From Nitrospirota bacterium (GTDB lineage Bacteria; Nitrospirota; Nitrospiria; Nitrospirales; Nitrospiraceae): a stretch of 64,000 nucleotides of DNA. Positions 1 to 8,537 of the stretch are shown here, in pieces. The translations under genes were made by a program, and so were the position numbers. A model generated the notes under the pieces. That model saw only the letters and a list, made by a program, of their open reading frames with translations. It was not told the DNA's origin and did not search any database. The stretch is from positions 1 to 64,000 of the forward strand of contig JAGXAR010000006.1 of the NCBI GenBank assembly GCA_018971525.1. Direction: 5' to 3'. Position 1 is the first letter of the stretch. Each line of letters starts with the position of its first letter.

Positions 1-500
1 GTCAGGCAGTTAAATGCGAAGCCCCTTTTGCTGGTGCGATCAAGGATGTCGAGCGTGGCCTGTAGATACTCGCGCCACTGTGCATCGCTGTGCCCGAGCC
101 GGACATTGAAGATACCGCTGGCAATACCGTAATCCTCTATAGACTTCGGCTCGGCGGCAACAGCAAAGCTGGCGTTCGGTTTTCGGCCGTAGCGATCTTG
201 GGCGGATCGAATCATATCGTCTGAAACATCGCAGCCGTTATAGATGTAATTCTGGTAACGAGCGTTCAAGTAATCGTAGAGTGCACCATAGCCACAACCC
301 AGATCATTGAGGGAAAATGCACCAGAATTCTCGATGATCTTGCACAACTGTTCGAAACGGAGCACCTGACTTTCTTCGCCATTCCAATCAACCCCGCGTG
401 CGGTCTCGCCATGCTCGGCCAGCTTGCCGGAGTAGTACGTAGCCACCTGGGTGAGGAGGTCAGGTATTCTGGTTGACACTTCCTTGCCAGAAGAAGTCAT
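1..500 (-). CDS. SAM-dependent methyltransferase (partial, runs off window start)
   Basis: Reading the minus strand from an ATG at 500 gives about 166 codons without a stop, so the C-terminus lies outside the window. A Rossmann motif I is clear at about residues 66-72 ([10 protein letters not shown]), followed by an acidic strand end (GCDVSDDMI), the signature of class I SAM methyltransferases. The ATG overlaps the stop of the neighbouring wbqC-like gene by four bases (ATGA), so the two are translationally coupled and probably act on the same surface-glycan precursor. The methyl acceptor cannot be told from sequence. Confidence 0.8.
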   Translation of the reverse strand, partial: MTSSGKEVSTRIPDLLTQVATYYSGKLAEHGETARGVDWNGEESQVLRFEQLCKIIENSGAFSLNDLGCGYGALYDYLNARYQNYIYNGCDVSDDMIRSAQDRYGRKPNASFAVAAEPKSIEDYGIASGIFNVRLGHSDAQWREYLQATLDILDRTSKRGFAFNCL

Positions 501-1192
501 GACCGCACATACCTCATGTAACGTGGCGCATCTTTGCCGCAGTTGAACAGCAAATCAAGAATCGAAACGCCGTGGGTGAATTCTCCCCATAGTTGGGGAT
601 ATTCAGCGTAGCCAGAATAATCGAACCAGGTCAGCTTGATGCCGCGCTTGGCAAAATGCTGCTCTTCGATGTAGTCCTTGGCGGCTGGCCCGGAAATGTA
701 TTCTGCTCCCCCGGCCTGCAAGCATAGATCGGCAAGGCGCTCGGTTTTGCCGTCGGCTAGATCATAGTCCCAAGAATTGCTGATCGTGGTGGTGATACCC
801 AGGTACGCACAGACGGCTTCGATGAACTCCCGGTTGAGTACTGATAAATGGGTGTACTCACGCCGCATATAGAGAGGCTCGAAAAGCTTGGCGATTTCAT
901 CGAAGTGCTGGGCGCGGGGATAGTTGCGGATCAGTGCCTTCCAGTGCACTTGTGCCCAGTCAGTGCCATCAATCTCTGTTTCACGGATGGTCTGGTCGTA
1001 TCTCCCCTTGACCTTGACCGGCACGGTGAGCCACTGCGGTCCTTGCGGGGTCTTGATGAGGTTCCTGTTGCGCCAGTCCCGCTTGGTGTACTGCATGTCG
1101 TCATAGAGGATGAATTCATCCACCGCAGCGATCATGTCAAAGTAGCCTTTCCACGGGATGTAGTTCGACTGGAGAATCGCAATTTTTTTCAT
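497..1192 (-). CDS. WbqC-like family protein
   Basis: A 231-residue protein that begins [17 protein letters not shown] and contains the conserved WbqC-family blocks [15 protein letters not shown] (about residues 30-44) and [10 protein letters not shown] (about 166-175). The family is found in O-antigen and glycan clusters, where it is thought to work on amino-sugar nucleotides, but its exact reaction is not established. It ends in an ATGA overlap with a methyltransferase, which supports a joint role in modifying a surface sugar. Confidence 0.85.
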   Translation of the reverse strand: MKKIAILQSNYIPWKGYFDMIAAVDEFILYDDMQYTKRDWRNRNLIKTPQGPQWLTVPVKVKGRYDQTIRETEIDGTDWAQVHWKALIRNYPRAQHFDEIAKLFEPLYMRREYTHLSVLNREFIEAVCAYLGITTTISNSWDYDLADGKTERLADLCLQAGGAEYISGPAAKDYIEEQHFAKRGIKLTWFDYSGYAEYPQLWGEFTHGVSILDLLFNCGKDAPRYMRYVRS

Positions 1193-1294
1193 GAGGTTTC
1201 ACACACTATTATCTGTCAGATGAAGTTCGAACTCTTACACGCTTGGCGTGCCCGTCGCGCGATTGAGAGCCTGGCGGACTGTTTCAGCATCCTG

Positions 1295-1807
1295 CTAGAC
1301 CGGCACGACGTCCGTAATATCAATTTCCACGGCCGCGGCTTGCTGAATGAGGCGAACACCCAGCAGCAAGCGGTGGCGCTTTTCTTTACGCAAAAGAATT
1401 CCACGCACGCCTTGGAGTGGCCCCCGGATCACCTCGACCATCATGCCTTCATATAGATAGGGATGCGGATCATATGGCAGCACGCTGGCCATGAGAGTCC
1501 TGAGCGCCGCAATCTCCTCATCCGCGATCGGCTCGGGACAATGGCTGGAGCCAACAATATCGACGACTCCAATTGTCTTGAGCACCGGTAGTTTTTGCTC
1601 CGATGCAAAGCGGACGAAGCAATATCCCGAAAAAAGAGGAACCTCGATTTCTTTCTTCCGATCCTTCCACTGACTCAGACGCTTGACCGTCGGCAATAAG
1701 GGCTCAATGCCCTGATTCACGAGCTGGTCGCGCACAACCTTTTCGTGACGCGACCGCGTCCGAAGGGCATACCAATGAAGACCGTTTGTTTGGTTGATCT
1801 GGTTCAT
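1295..1807 (-). CDS. NusG/RfaH-like (UpxY-type) transcription antiterminator
   Basis: A 170-residue NusG paralogue. The NGN domain starts at HWYALRTRSRHEKVV (about residues 11-25) and contains FSGYCFVRF; a KOW motif follows at EGMMVEVIRGPLQG (about 119-132). Specialised NusG paralogues at the head of polysaccharide clusters suppress termination inside long glycan operons, so the likely targets are the wbqC-like and methyltransferase genes just downstream. The first nine or so residues (MNQINQTNG) are encoded by a TTTGGTT-type repeat and no other ATG is available near the NGN domain. The start overlaps the preceding stop by four bases. Confidence 0.82.
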   Translation of the reverse strand: MNQINQTNGLHWYALRTRSRHEKVVRDQLVNQGIEPLLPTVKRLSQWKDRKKEIEVPLFSGYCFVRFASEQKLPVLKTIGVVDIVGSSHCPEPIADEEIAALRTLMASVLPYDPHPYLYEGMMVEVIRGPLQGVRGILLRKEKRHRLLLGVRLIQQAAAVEIDITDVVPV

Positions 1808-1832
1808 TTCGTTGTTTTGGTTTGTTTGGTAC
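1785..1832. repeat. TTTGGTT-type low-complexity repeat, copy A
   Basis: A run of TTTGGTT, TCTGGTT and TTTGGTT-like words on the plus strand that spans the four-helix-bundle stop and the antiterminator start, so both proteins carry its translation (KTTK end, NQINQTNG start). One-armed: the opposite arm seen in other copies is missing. Confidence 0.6.
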
Positions 1833-2187
1833 GGAGGTATTTGATGAGACCAGAGATGATTCGACCCGCCTTGTCGGCCTGCGCATAGAGCGACTCGAAC
1901 GCGTCCTTGGACAAATATCCTTGGTCCACCGCGATATACAGATGGCTTTGGACTTCGGCGGACGAGGACATCGCGATGAACAGAAACTGCACGAACTCCT
2001 TATTCGAGCGACGCACAAATCCTTCAGCAATATTGGCCATCACCGAACCCGCAGCACTCTGGATCTGGCTACAGAGGCGAGCATCTCTTTTCCATGCAGA
2101 GCTCTGTTCGATGGCTTCGTAGATTTGCCGCGTCAGCTGTCGAGCTTCTTTCCAACAGTCTAGATCTTCAAAACGAGTGAGCTTCAT
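1804..2187 (-). CDS. Four-helix bundle protein (S23/IVS-encoded family)
   Basis: A 127-residue, largely helical protein with the typical blocks FEDLDCWKEARQLT near the N-terminus and SAAGSVMANIAEGF (about residues 45-58), and a C-terminus GRIISGLIKYLRTK. This family was first found inside 23S rRNA intervening sequences but is often free-standing near capsule and LPS clusters; the function is unknown. Its last residues and stop are encoded by the TTTGGTT repeat, and the stop overlaps the antiterminator start. Confidence 0.8.
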   Translation of the reverse strand: MKLTRFEDLDCWKEARQLTRQIYEAIEQSSAWKRDARLCSQIQSAAGSVMANIAEGFVRRSNKEFVQFLFIAMSSSAEVQSHLYIAVDQGYLSKDAFESLYAQADKAGRIISGLIKYLRTKQTKTTK

Positions 2188-2195
2188 GGGAAAAT

Positions 2196-2336
2196 GGGTT
2201 TGTCTGGTCGATCTTGTTTGTTTGGTTCATCTGGTTTGCTTAGCTGGCCTATTTAATTTGGTTCGTTGGTCAATTGCAACGGTTCTTCCAACCAGACAAA
2301 CCAAACAAACCTCCTCGACGAGATAAACCAGATCCG
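2196..2336. repeat. TTTGGTT-type hairpin repeat, copy B (intergenic)
   Basis: Left arm of TTTG/TTTGGTT words around 2205-2240 and right arm of the complement (AACCAGACAAACCAAACAAA at about 2290-2310) can pair over about 22 bases. It fills most of the 230 bases between the winged-helix gene and the four-helix-bundle gene; nothing else was seen there. Confidence 0.7.
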
Positions 2337-2418
2337 GACGCAGCTCCGCCCTTTCACTTACATCTTCGAGCAAAAAAACCCCTCTACGCCGGCAGCCCGG
2401 CGATTGAAGCAGTCTGCT

Positions 2419-3006
2419 CTACAAACGTAACCCGAGACTCATCACTTTCTCGCGCGGTACTCCGGACTGCACCAATTGCTCTTCACAGGCAGCGGCATGC
2501 TCAAGGTCCGCAATCAACACCCGATCAAACTGCCAGCCGGCGATCCTATCCGGCGAAAAAACCGGGCAAGAGAGGAACGACTCACGCAAGCCTCCATCAA
2601 TGAATCCCACACAGTCGATATTCATCTCTCGAAGCGACAGATAGGCCAATTCGGCTAACTCGGTCGTCCCGTAGATCACAACCCGCTGGCCATGGGAGGC
2701 ATCGAACGTCGACATCATCTCTTTTAACCGAATACGCATGTCACGGTAATACGAGAGGGAGTACTGCATGTAGAGATAGGTCAAGCGCGACTTTTCCGCA
2801 AAGCCCTGTGGGGTCAGGAGATACCTGATTCGATTGCGCGGGATGGTCGTGACCTTGATATAGCCCTTGCGGGCCAGACGCTTGAGATACAGATTGGTCA
2901 GGCCGAGCGCCACACCAAGTTTGGTGGCAAGGGTGCGCTGAGTGGCCCCGCCATCTCGATCGAGTTCACTGAGGAGGAGCAGGTCTCGTTGACCTTGTAA
3001 ATCCAT
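2419..3006 (-). CDS. Winged-helix regulator with C-terminal nucleotide-sugar-type Rossmann domain
   Basis: A 195-residue two-domain protein. Residues about 5-70 form a MarR-type winged helix (TQRTLATKLGVALGLTN, then a wing with RNRIRYLLT); residues about 107-190 look like a Rossmann-like, CoA/nucleotide-binding fold (RVVIYGTTELAELAY, then CVGFIDGG). It is the first gene of the regulatory trio ahead of the glycan cluster and has its own promoter overlapped by a palindrome at 3032-3048, so autoregulation is plausible. The effector of the C-terminal domain is unknown. Confidence 0.72.
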   Translation of the reverse strand: MDLQGQRDLLLLSELDRDGGATQRTLATKLGVALGLTNLYLKRLARKGYIKVTTIPRNRIRYLLTPQGFAEKSRLTYLYMQYSLSYYRDMRIRLKEMMSTFDASHGQRVVIYGTTELAELAYLSLREMNIDCVGFIDGGLRESFLSCPVFSPDRIAGWQFDRVLIADLEHAAACEEQLVQSGVPREKVMSLGLRL

Positions 3007-3031
3007 GAATTATACGGAAAAATTTAGCACA

Positions 3032-3067
3032 TGTTCACAATATGAACAAAGCGGGCAGGCCTGTCAA
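3032..3067 (-). promoter_or_regulatory. Promoter and palindromic operator of the winged-helix gene
   Basis: Minus-strand TTGACA (3062-3067), a 17-base spacer, and CATATT (3039-3044) form a promoter. TGTTCA-N5-TGAACA (3032-3048) is a perfect palindrome over the -10. The transcript would have about 25 bases of leader without a clear Shine-Dalgarno. Confidence 0.6.
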
Positions 3068-3114
3068 GCAGTTTCTTCCCTATCAAATCGATAGCGCCGT
3101 CCGCCCTATCTAGC

Positions 3115-3317
3115 GGGTTGTTGAAAAGGTCTGCCAGCTCTGTTCTCGTATCGCTCAGAGGGGTTCAACGTACAGAAGTATGCTTCTGCCCCTTCGTTCA
3201 CCGCGGTCCTGCGGGCCACCTTTTTGAAGATCCTGCCTGGTCGTTCTGGCACCGGGCGTGGTCATGTTGCAATGCGTATTTTCGGGTGTTCGGGAATTTT
3301 TCCAGAGCCTGCTAGAA
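3115..3317. repeat. Dispersed repeat with CAGGATGCTGAAAAAG-type ends, copy 1
   Basis: The core 3115-3236 (GTTGTTGAAAAGGTCTGCCA ... ACCTTTTTGAAGATCCTGC) matches the reverse complement of copy 3, sharing GTTCTCGTATCGCTCAG and the AACGTAC blocks. A second, degraded end GAGCCTGCTAG lies at 3306-3316. It is in the 350-base gap between the methyltransferase and the winged-helix gene, which otherwise holds only the promoter and operator. Confidence 0.72.
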
Positions 3318-3356
3318 AGATGGAAGTCTGCCGGGGACTTACCTGAAGAACGGTTT

Positions 3357-4439
3357 CTACAGTACGCGGGGAAGGATGGCCACACCATCCTGCTGCTTAA
3401 CGGCATAGACTGTAATTTCAGTACCGTAGCCAAGATGACCAGCAATCAGCGATACCGGCCGGGCAATCAGACGGTCGATCAATTTGCGGAAAGGGACTTC
3501 CTTTCGAAACCGATGCTTCCAGAATCGATCCAAGCTCGCCATTAAGAAGATGGCGGTGACACCGGTTCGAAAGCGATGGAGTTGAAATCCTGCCTGTCTA
3601 AGAAAACCGGAAAGGCTGCGCTTGTCAAAATGATAGAAATGCCGTGGGGGATCCAACTGGAACCACCAGCGGCCAAATAGTTTGTATTCCAGGCTGTTCA
3701 CATTGGGGACACTGACGACCAATAGTCCGTCATCCTTGAGCAATCGATGCACCCGACGTAACGCATCTACAGGGCTCGAGAGATGCTCGAGCGAATGGCT
3801 CATCAGAATCAGATCGAACGACTGAAGCGGGAACGGCGCTGACTCTAACGTCCCGGTGTGAATATTCCCTGTCACAAGTTCGCGCGCATGCGCGGCGGCG
3901 ACCTCACTGATCTCAATGCCATAGGGTTCCCATCCCTGATCTTGCAAGGTCTTCAAATTCCCCCCGGCCCCACAGCCCACATCCAACACCTTCCCTTCCC
4001 CCCTCCAGGGCAAGGGATGGCGCCCCTTCAACTCCCGCAGGACCTTGTCTGGCCATAACAGAATTCGCCGCACGATACGGGACCATCCGGCGGAACCAGT
4101 CGAAGGATATCCATAATAGTCTTCCAGCACCCATCGCTTGATTCGTGCAGAAAATTTCTTCGCCTGTTGCTGGAACTCTGGCCGCGCCTTCGCTTGCACC
4201 GGAGGGTAATAGACCGTTGGATAATAAGAACCAAGCAGATCTTTCGAGGGACGAGGATTGAGATAGACCAAGCCACATTGACGACATCTGACGATCGTGA
4301 ATTCATCCTTTGTCACTTCCAGCAGCACGTCCCGTTGGCGAGTGACAACCTCGGACTGATCCGAATGACACAGGTCGCAGATGACCGATTCCATCCCTGG
4401 TTTGAGCTGCTCACTTGCACTGAACATTGCCATCCCCAT
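3357..4439 (-). CDS. Class I SAM methyltransferase with N-terminal zinc ribbon
   Basis: A 360-residue protein. Four cysteines (C21, C24, C52, C55) form an N-terminal treble-clef/zinc ribbon of the kind seen in sugar C-methyltransferase-like proteins; the SAM-binding motif VLDVGCGAGGNL lies at about residues 151-162, with SHSLEHL further on. Its place among glycosyltransferases suggests methylation of a glycan or sugar nucleotide. It starts 11 bases after the stop of the GT9 gene upstream. The in-frame ATG codons at residues 1, 3 and 5 cannot be told apart. Confidence 0.83.
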   Translation of the reverse strand: MGMAMFSASEQLKPGMESVICDLCHSDQSEVVTRQRDVLLEVTKDEFTIVRCRQCGLVYLNPRPSKDLLGSYYPTVYYPPVQAKARPEFQQQAKKFSARIKRWVLEDYYGYPSTGSAGWSRIVRRILLWPDKVLRELKGRHPLPWRGEGKVLDVGCGAGGNLKTLQDQGWEPYGIEISEVAAAHARELVTGNIHTGTLESAPFPLQSFDLILMSHSLEHLSSPVDALRRVHRLLKDDGLLVVSVPNVNSLEYKLFGRWWFQLDPPRHFYHFDKRSLSGFLRQAGFQLHRFRTGVTAIFLMASLDRFWKHRFRKEVPFRKLIDRLIARPVSLIAGHLGYGTEITVYAVKQQDGVAILPRVL

Positions 4440-4450
4440 TCACTTGCCGG

Positions 4451-5479
4451 CTATCGCAAGGCTGCTCGCGACCGCTCTCCAAGAAGACGGGTCGCTGCCG
4501 CCATGACTTCGTCAATCGCAATCAATTTCATACAATTTTGATCGCCCCGCTGACAGGTCGGATGAAAACAGGCCCTGCAATCCAATTCTTTATAGATGAC
4601 TTCACATGCTCCCCCGCGAGGTCCCCACTCTTGTGGATTCGATGGACCGAAGAGCGCCACCACGGGCGTCCTCACCGCTGTCGCTATATGCATCGCCCCG
4701 CTATCGTTGCCGACAAACAAAACCGATCGCTTAAGGATTGCTGCAAAGGTTTTGATTCCCGCCTGACCTGCTAATACGATGGGGCGGCACTTCGCCGCAT
4801 GAACAATCTGATGAGCCAGATTGGCCTCTTGAGCACTTCCCCCGATCAATACCTGACAGTGATATTCAGCAGTAAGCCGGTCGGCCAACTCGGCGAATCG
4901 ATCAGCGGGCCAGGCCTTGAACCAGTACCGGGCGCCTGGCTGCAGGATCACCATCGACTGCGAGCGCTGGACACCGAGTTGATCCAACAGTTGATTCCCA
5001 CTGTTCTCCTCTTCCGGCGTCAGCCACAGCTGAGGATCCGTTGAGCCGGCTTGGATGCCCATGGGCTTGAGGGCCTCCAGATCCCGGTCAATCCGGTGCC
5101 GCACACATGGCACAGGCTGGACCACCTGTGTGTAGCATCGCCCTCGCCAACGATGCTCGTCGTTGAATCCAATCCGAACCGGCGCCCCGCTGATCCAACT
5201 CAGAAAGGCAGACCGGTCTCCATCCGTCAAATCGATCACCGTGTCGAATCGATGACGACGCAGTCCGGCGATGAGTCGCCATTGTGCCGCCAGAGATCCT
5301 TTGTCGAGGACCATGATCTCGTCCAGGTCCGGGTTTCCGGACAACACGTCTTCCGTCCCGCGATTCACCATCATCGTGACCCGGACATCCGGTCGTGCCA
5401 CTTTGATAGCTCGCACGGTCGGCGTCGCCAACAAGACGTCACCGAGGTAGCGGAGTTTGATGATGAGGACGTTACGCAC
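4451..5479 (-). CDS. Glycosyltransferase family 9 (heptosyltransferase-like)
   Basis: A 342-residue GT9 protein: N-terminal MRNVLIIKLRYLGDVLL with the Rossmann-type donor/acceptor lobe, then QPGARYWFKAWP and the donor-site block FVGNDSGAMHIA, followed by the GT9 C-terminal cysteine-rich tail CRACFHPTCQRGDQNCM. GT9 enzymes move ADP-heptose onto the LPS inner core at the cytosolic face of the inner membrane. It is one of four GT9 genes here; its exact sugar and acceptor are not known. Confidence 0.87.
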   Translation of the reverse strand: MRNVLIIKLRYLGDVLLATPTVRAIKVARPDVRVTMMVNRGTEDVLSGNPDLDEIMVLDKGSLAAQWRLIAGLRRHRFDTVIDLTDGDRSAFLSWISGAPVRIGFNDEHRWRGRCYTQVVQPVPCVRHRIDRDLEALKPMGIQAGSTDPQLWLTPEEENSGNQLLDQLGVQRSQSMVILQPGARYWFKAWPADRFAELADRLTAEYHCQVLIGGSAQEANLAHQIVHAAKCRPIVLAGQAGIKTFAAILKRSVLFVGNDSGAMHIATAVRTPVVALFGPSNPQEWGPRGGACEVIYKELDCRACFHPTCQRGDQNCMKLIAIDEVMAAATRLLGERSRAALR

Positions 5480-5506
5480 GACACACTCACTCAGGTCTAT
5501 AGCAAT

Positions 5507-6610
5507 TCAGGAACACAACTCTTTGTATAGCCCAATGGTCTTGGTCGCGGCCTGTTCCCAGGAGAACTGCTTGGTGCGATTAAATCCTTTGGCCTTCAAG
5601 GCGTCCCGCAGCGGCTCATCCTCAAGCACATGGATCATTGCCTCTCCAAGCGCCCGCGCGTCTTGGGGATCTGCCAACACGGCCGCATCACCCGCCACTT
5701 CCGCCAACGCAGTCGAATTGGACGTGAGCACCGGCGCCCCACAGGCCATCGCTTCCAGCACGGGCATGCCAAACCCTTCGTACAACGAAGGGAAAACAAA
5801 TAGATCGGTAAAGGAATACAACAGCTGTAAATCATTCGTAAACAACCGTCCCGGGCAGAGCACCTTCTCCGATAAGCTGCGCCTTCGAGCCGTCTCCTCA
5901 TAGTTCCCGAACGGATGGATAGGCGAACCGACAAGAACCAACATTCTCGATCCCAGTTTCTTCCGTACCATCTCCGCTGCTTCAAGAAATACCTGATGAT
6001 TCTTGCGCGGGTCTGCCCCTCCTATAAATAAGACATAGTGCTCAGCCGTCAGACCGATCCGTTTCCGCAACTCCGCCATCGCCTGGTCGTCCAGACGTGG
6101 CACGAAATCCTCCGACACTCCATTGGGAATCACCCTGATGTGCTCGCGCTTCAAACCATAGAGTTCCATTAGTTCTCTGGCGGAAAACTCGGACACCGTG
6201 ATGGCTTTTCTGGCTCGCAGCGCGGTCTGTCTCGTCTTGAACGAAGACGGCCATTGGCCCAACATCTTCTTCGAGTATTCAGGGTGGCGATCCAGCCAAA
6301 GATCGTGAATGGTGACGACTCCGCCATAGCGCCCGACGGTCTGCATCCGAAAGTTGGTCCCATGGTAGAGATCCAACCGATCGGACGAGCCCCGCTTCTT
6401 CATCCCCCATCGGCTCGAGTTTACCCACTGAAGCCGCGCAACGCCCGGCCATGCACTCACAGACTCAGGCTGGTCCGCGCCCGGCCTCACATAGGCCACA
6501 AAGTCGATTCCTTCTTGCTGTGCCAGCATCGTGCGAAGCAGGTGGTAGCTGTGCCACCCCACCCCGCCCATATCGCCCACCATCGGATTCGCATCAAAAC
6601 CGATTCTCAT
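5507..6610 (-). CDS. Glycosyltransferase family 4 (GT-B fold)
   Basis: A 367-residue retaining GT-B glycosyltransferase. The N-terminal lobe opens MRIGFDANPMVG with a glycine-rich acceptor loop (GDMGGVGWHS); the C-terminal lobe has FIGGADPRKNH and the EX7E donor motif in EGFGMPVLEAMACG. It probably extends the LPS core or surface glycan. Its start overlaps the stop of the next GT4 gene by four bases, so the two belong to one operon. Confidence 0.87.
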   Translation of the reverse strand: MRIGFDANPMVGDMGGVGWHSYHLLRTMLAQQEGIDFVAYVRPGADQPESVSAWPGVARLQWVNSSRWGMKKRGSSDRLDLYHGTNFRMQTVGRYGGVVTIHDLWLDRHPEYSKKMLGQWPSSFKTRQTALRARKAITVSEFSARELMELYGLKREHIRVIPNGVSEDFVPRLDDQAMAELRKRIGLTAEHYVLFIGGADPRKNHQVFLEAAEMVRKKLGSRMLVLVGSPIHPFGNYEETARRRSLSEKVLCPGRLFTNDLQLLYSFTDLFVFPSLYEGFGMPVLEAMACGAPVLTSNSTALAEVAGDAAVLADPQDARALGEAMIHVLEDEPLRDALKAKGFNRTKQFSWEQAATKTIGLYKELCS

Positions 6611-7743
6611 CCTCGCCCCTTCTGTGCTGCCACGACCTCACCATAGAGCTGTTCCATGTGCGCGACAGAGGCATTGAGACTAAATCGCTCGTTCGCACGC
6701 ACTCTCCCACAGCGGCCCATCTGCTCTCGTCGGACCGGGTCCTCCAGGAGAGCCACCACGGTTGCGGCCAATGCTTCGACATCTCCCGGAGGAACGAGGA
6801 AGCCAGTCTCTCCCTGAGCCACGACTTCGGGGAGCCCCCCTGTCGTGGTCGCGACCACGGCTTTTCCCATTGCCATCGCTTCGACCACCGCGATCCCAAA
6901 CCCCTCCATGAGTGCCGGGTGCACATACAGATCGAGGGAAGCCAGGAACGGCTGAACTGGGTCCTGGAAGCCAACAATGTGGACGCGGTCGGCAATCTTC
7001 AGCTCTTGCGCGAGTCGCTTCAATCGATCGGCATAGTCATTGTCGTCACTGCCCACAATCACATAGTGCACCGCTGGTACCGCACCGATGATGGCCGGGA
7101 TGGCCCGAAGCATGACCTCATAGCCTTTTCGTGGAAACAGGTTGGCGGTGGTGCCTACCAAGACGGCTCCGTCAGGGATTCCGATCAGCTGACGAATCGC
7201 CTGGCTATCATGCGTGGGATGTCTGTCGGAAAGATCAATGCCGCTGTAGAGGGTCCGTACCTTGCTCGCCGACACACCGCCGGCAATCAACGACTCTTCA
7301 ATCTGCCGAGAGATCGCAATGACAGCTTCTGCTCGATCAAGCTCATAGCGTCGTACCTTCGCCGGCTCAATTTCCTGTCTCACATGGGCCACGATCGGTA
7401 CGGACTGAGAAGCGCAATGAGCAACCGCCCTCACTGTATGAGGCACCCACCAGATATCGTTCACATGAATCATGGCTGGATCGAGTTGATCTACGAGAGC
7501 TCCAAAACGCTGGATCGCCGATCGACGCTGGAAGAATGCGAGTGGCTTTCTCCAGGGAGGGAGGCTGAGCGCATGAACGGGAACTGCGATCGCGTGGAGC
7601 TGATCCCTGAAAGGGCCCGTCCCTGGACAGACCACATGCGGCTCCCACTTCTGCCGATCGAGCGTCTTCAGCAATGCAATCAGATCGCGTTCTGCCCCAC
7701 CGATGGCTTCAATCCCATGCACGTACAGGATTCGCGTGCCCAC
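6607..7743 (-). CDS. Glycosyltransferase family 4 (GT-B fold)
   Basis: About 378 residues of a GT-B glycosyltransferase: RILYVHGIEAIGGAERD at the N-terminus and the EX7E motif in MEGFGIAVVEAMAMG, with GLPEV after it. A GTG at 7743 that overlaps the previous stop (TAGTG) is chosen because the family similarity begins exactly there; an ATG at 7788 in frame would add 15 unlike residues and overlap the upstream gene by about 45 bases. Role: surface glycan or core extension; substrate unknown. Confidence 0.83.
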   Translation of the reverse strand: MGTRILYVHGIEAIGGAERDLIALLKTLDRQKWEPHVVCPGTGPFRDQLHAIAVPVHALSLPPWRKPLAFFQRRSAIQRFGALVDQLDPAMIHVNDIWWVPHTVRAVAHCASQSVPIVAHVRQEIEPAKVRRYELDRAEAVIAISRQIEESLIAGGVSASKVRTLYSGIDLSDRHPTHDSQAIRQLIGIPDGAVLVGTTANLFPRKGYEVMLRAIPAIIGAVPAVHYVIVGSDDNDYADRLKRLAQELKIADRVHIVGFQDPVQPFLASLDLYVHPALMEGFGIAVVEAMAMGKAVVATTTGGLPEVVAQGETGFLVPPGDVEALAATVVALLEDPVRREQMGRCGRVRANERFSLNASVAHMEQLYGEVVAAQKGRG

Positions 7744-8537
7744 TACCTGGCATCCGGGTGAGAGGCGACCTGCCTGGTCGCATCCCACAGCTTGGCATAT
7801 TTCACAAACGTGTACATGCTGGCGAACACACAGACAATGAGGCCGCGCACTCCATCGCGAAACCCCTGCTTCAATACATAGGTTTTGACCAAGACCACCA
7901 GGGGACGGAAGACCAGGTCAATCCAGCGAACCGTCCGCAGCCGCTTGGCCTTCTCCTGTGCAGCCAGCGTGGTATAGAGCCCGAACTTCTTGAAATGATC
8001 CTGAATGCGCCGCTCCGTGTAGTGATCAAGGTGCCCGACCAATGTCCCGACCTCTCCATCGACGATGAGATTTTCATGCACCGCGACATCGTTGTACTGA
8101 GCGATCCCCCGCCGAAACAGGCGCACTTGATAATCAGGGTATACACCGCCCCCTCGCACCCAGGCTCCATAAAAAAAGTTCCTCCTGGGAATCCGATAGG
8201 CCACGGGAGCACCGGATGTCCAGCCATCGAGACAGGATTTGATCTCCCCGCGTAGTTCCTCGGTCACTCGTTCGTCAGCGTCCAGAATCAGAATCCAATC
8301 AGACGACGACTGTGCCATCCCGAAATTCTTCTGCAGGCCAAAACCGGGCCAGGGACGCACGAATACCTTGGCGCCGCAGTCGCGGGCCAACTCCACGGTC
8401 CGATCACAGCTTTCCGCATCGACCACGATCAACTCATTGGCCCACTGAACCGACAACAAACAATCTTGGATATTGGCTTCTTCATTCTTGGTGATCACCA
8501 CGCATGCTACTGTGGGCAGACGGGAGGCGCCGGTCAT
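7743..8537 (-). CDS. Glycosyltransferase family 2 (WaaE/KdtX-like)
   Basis: A 264-residue GT2 enzyme of the LPS-core glucosyltransferase group. It has the GT-A start VACVVITKNEEANI, the acidic VVDAESCDRT and the DXD-like ILDADERV at about residues 84-91; the C-terminal part ends YTFVKYAKLWDATRQ, a helical membrane-associated tail typical of the group. A close paralogue lies at 10494-11249. It probably adds a hexose to a core heptose. Confidence 0.85.
   Translation of the reverse strand: MTGASRLPTVACVVITKNEEANIQDCLLSVQWANELIVVDAESCDRTVELARDCGAKVFVRPWPGFGLQKNFGMAQSSSDWILILDADERVTEELRGEIKSCLDGWTSGAPVAYRIPRRNFFYGAWVRGGGVYPDYQVRLFRRGIAQYNDVAVHENLIVDGEVGTLVGHLDHYTERRIQDHFKKFGLYTTLAAQEKAKRLRTVRWIDLVFRPLVVLVKTYVLKQGFRDGVRGLIVCVFASMYTFVKYAKLWDATRQVASHPDAR

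Noticed and set aside
6451-7761. 436-residue open frame on the plus strand
   Set aside because: It is antisense to two solid glycosyltransferase genes and has no recognisable protein features; a shadow frame due to high GC.
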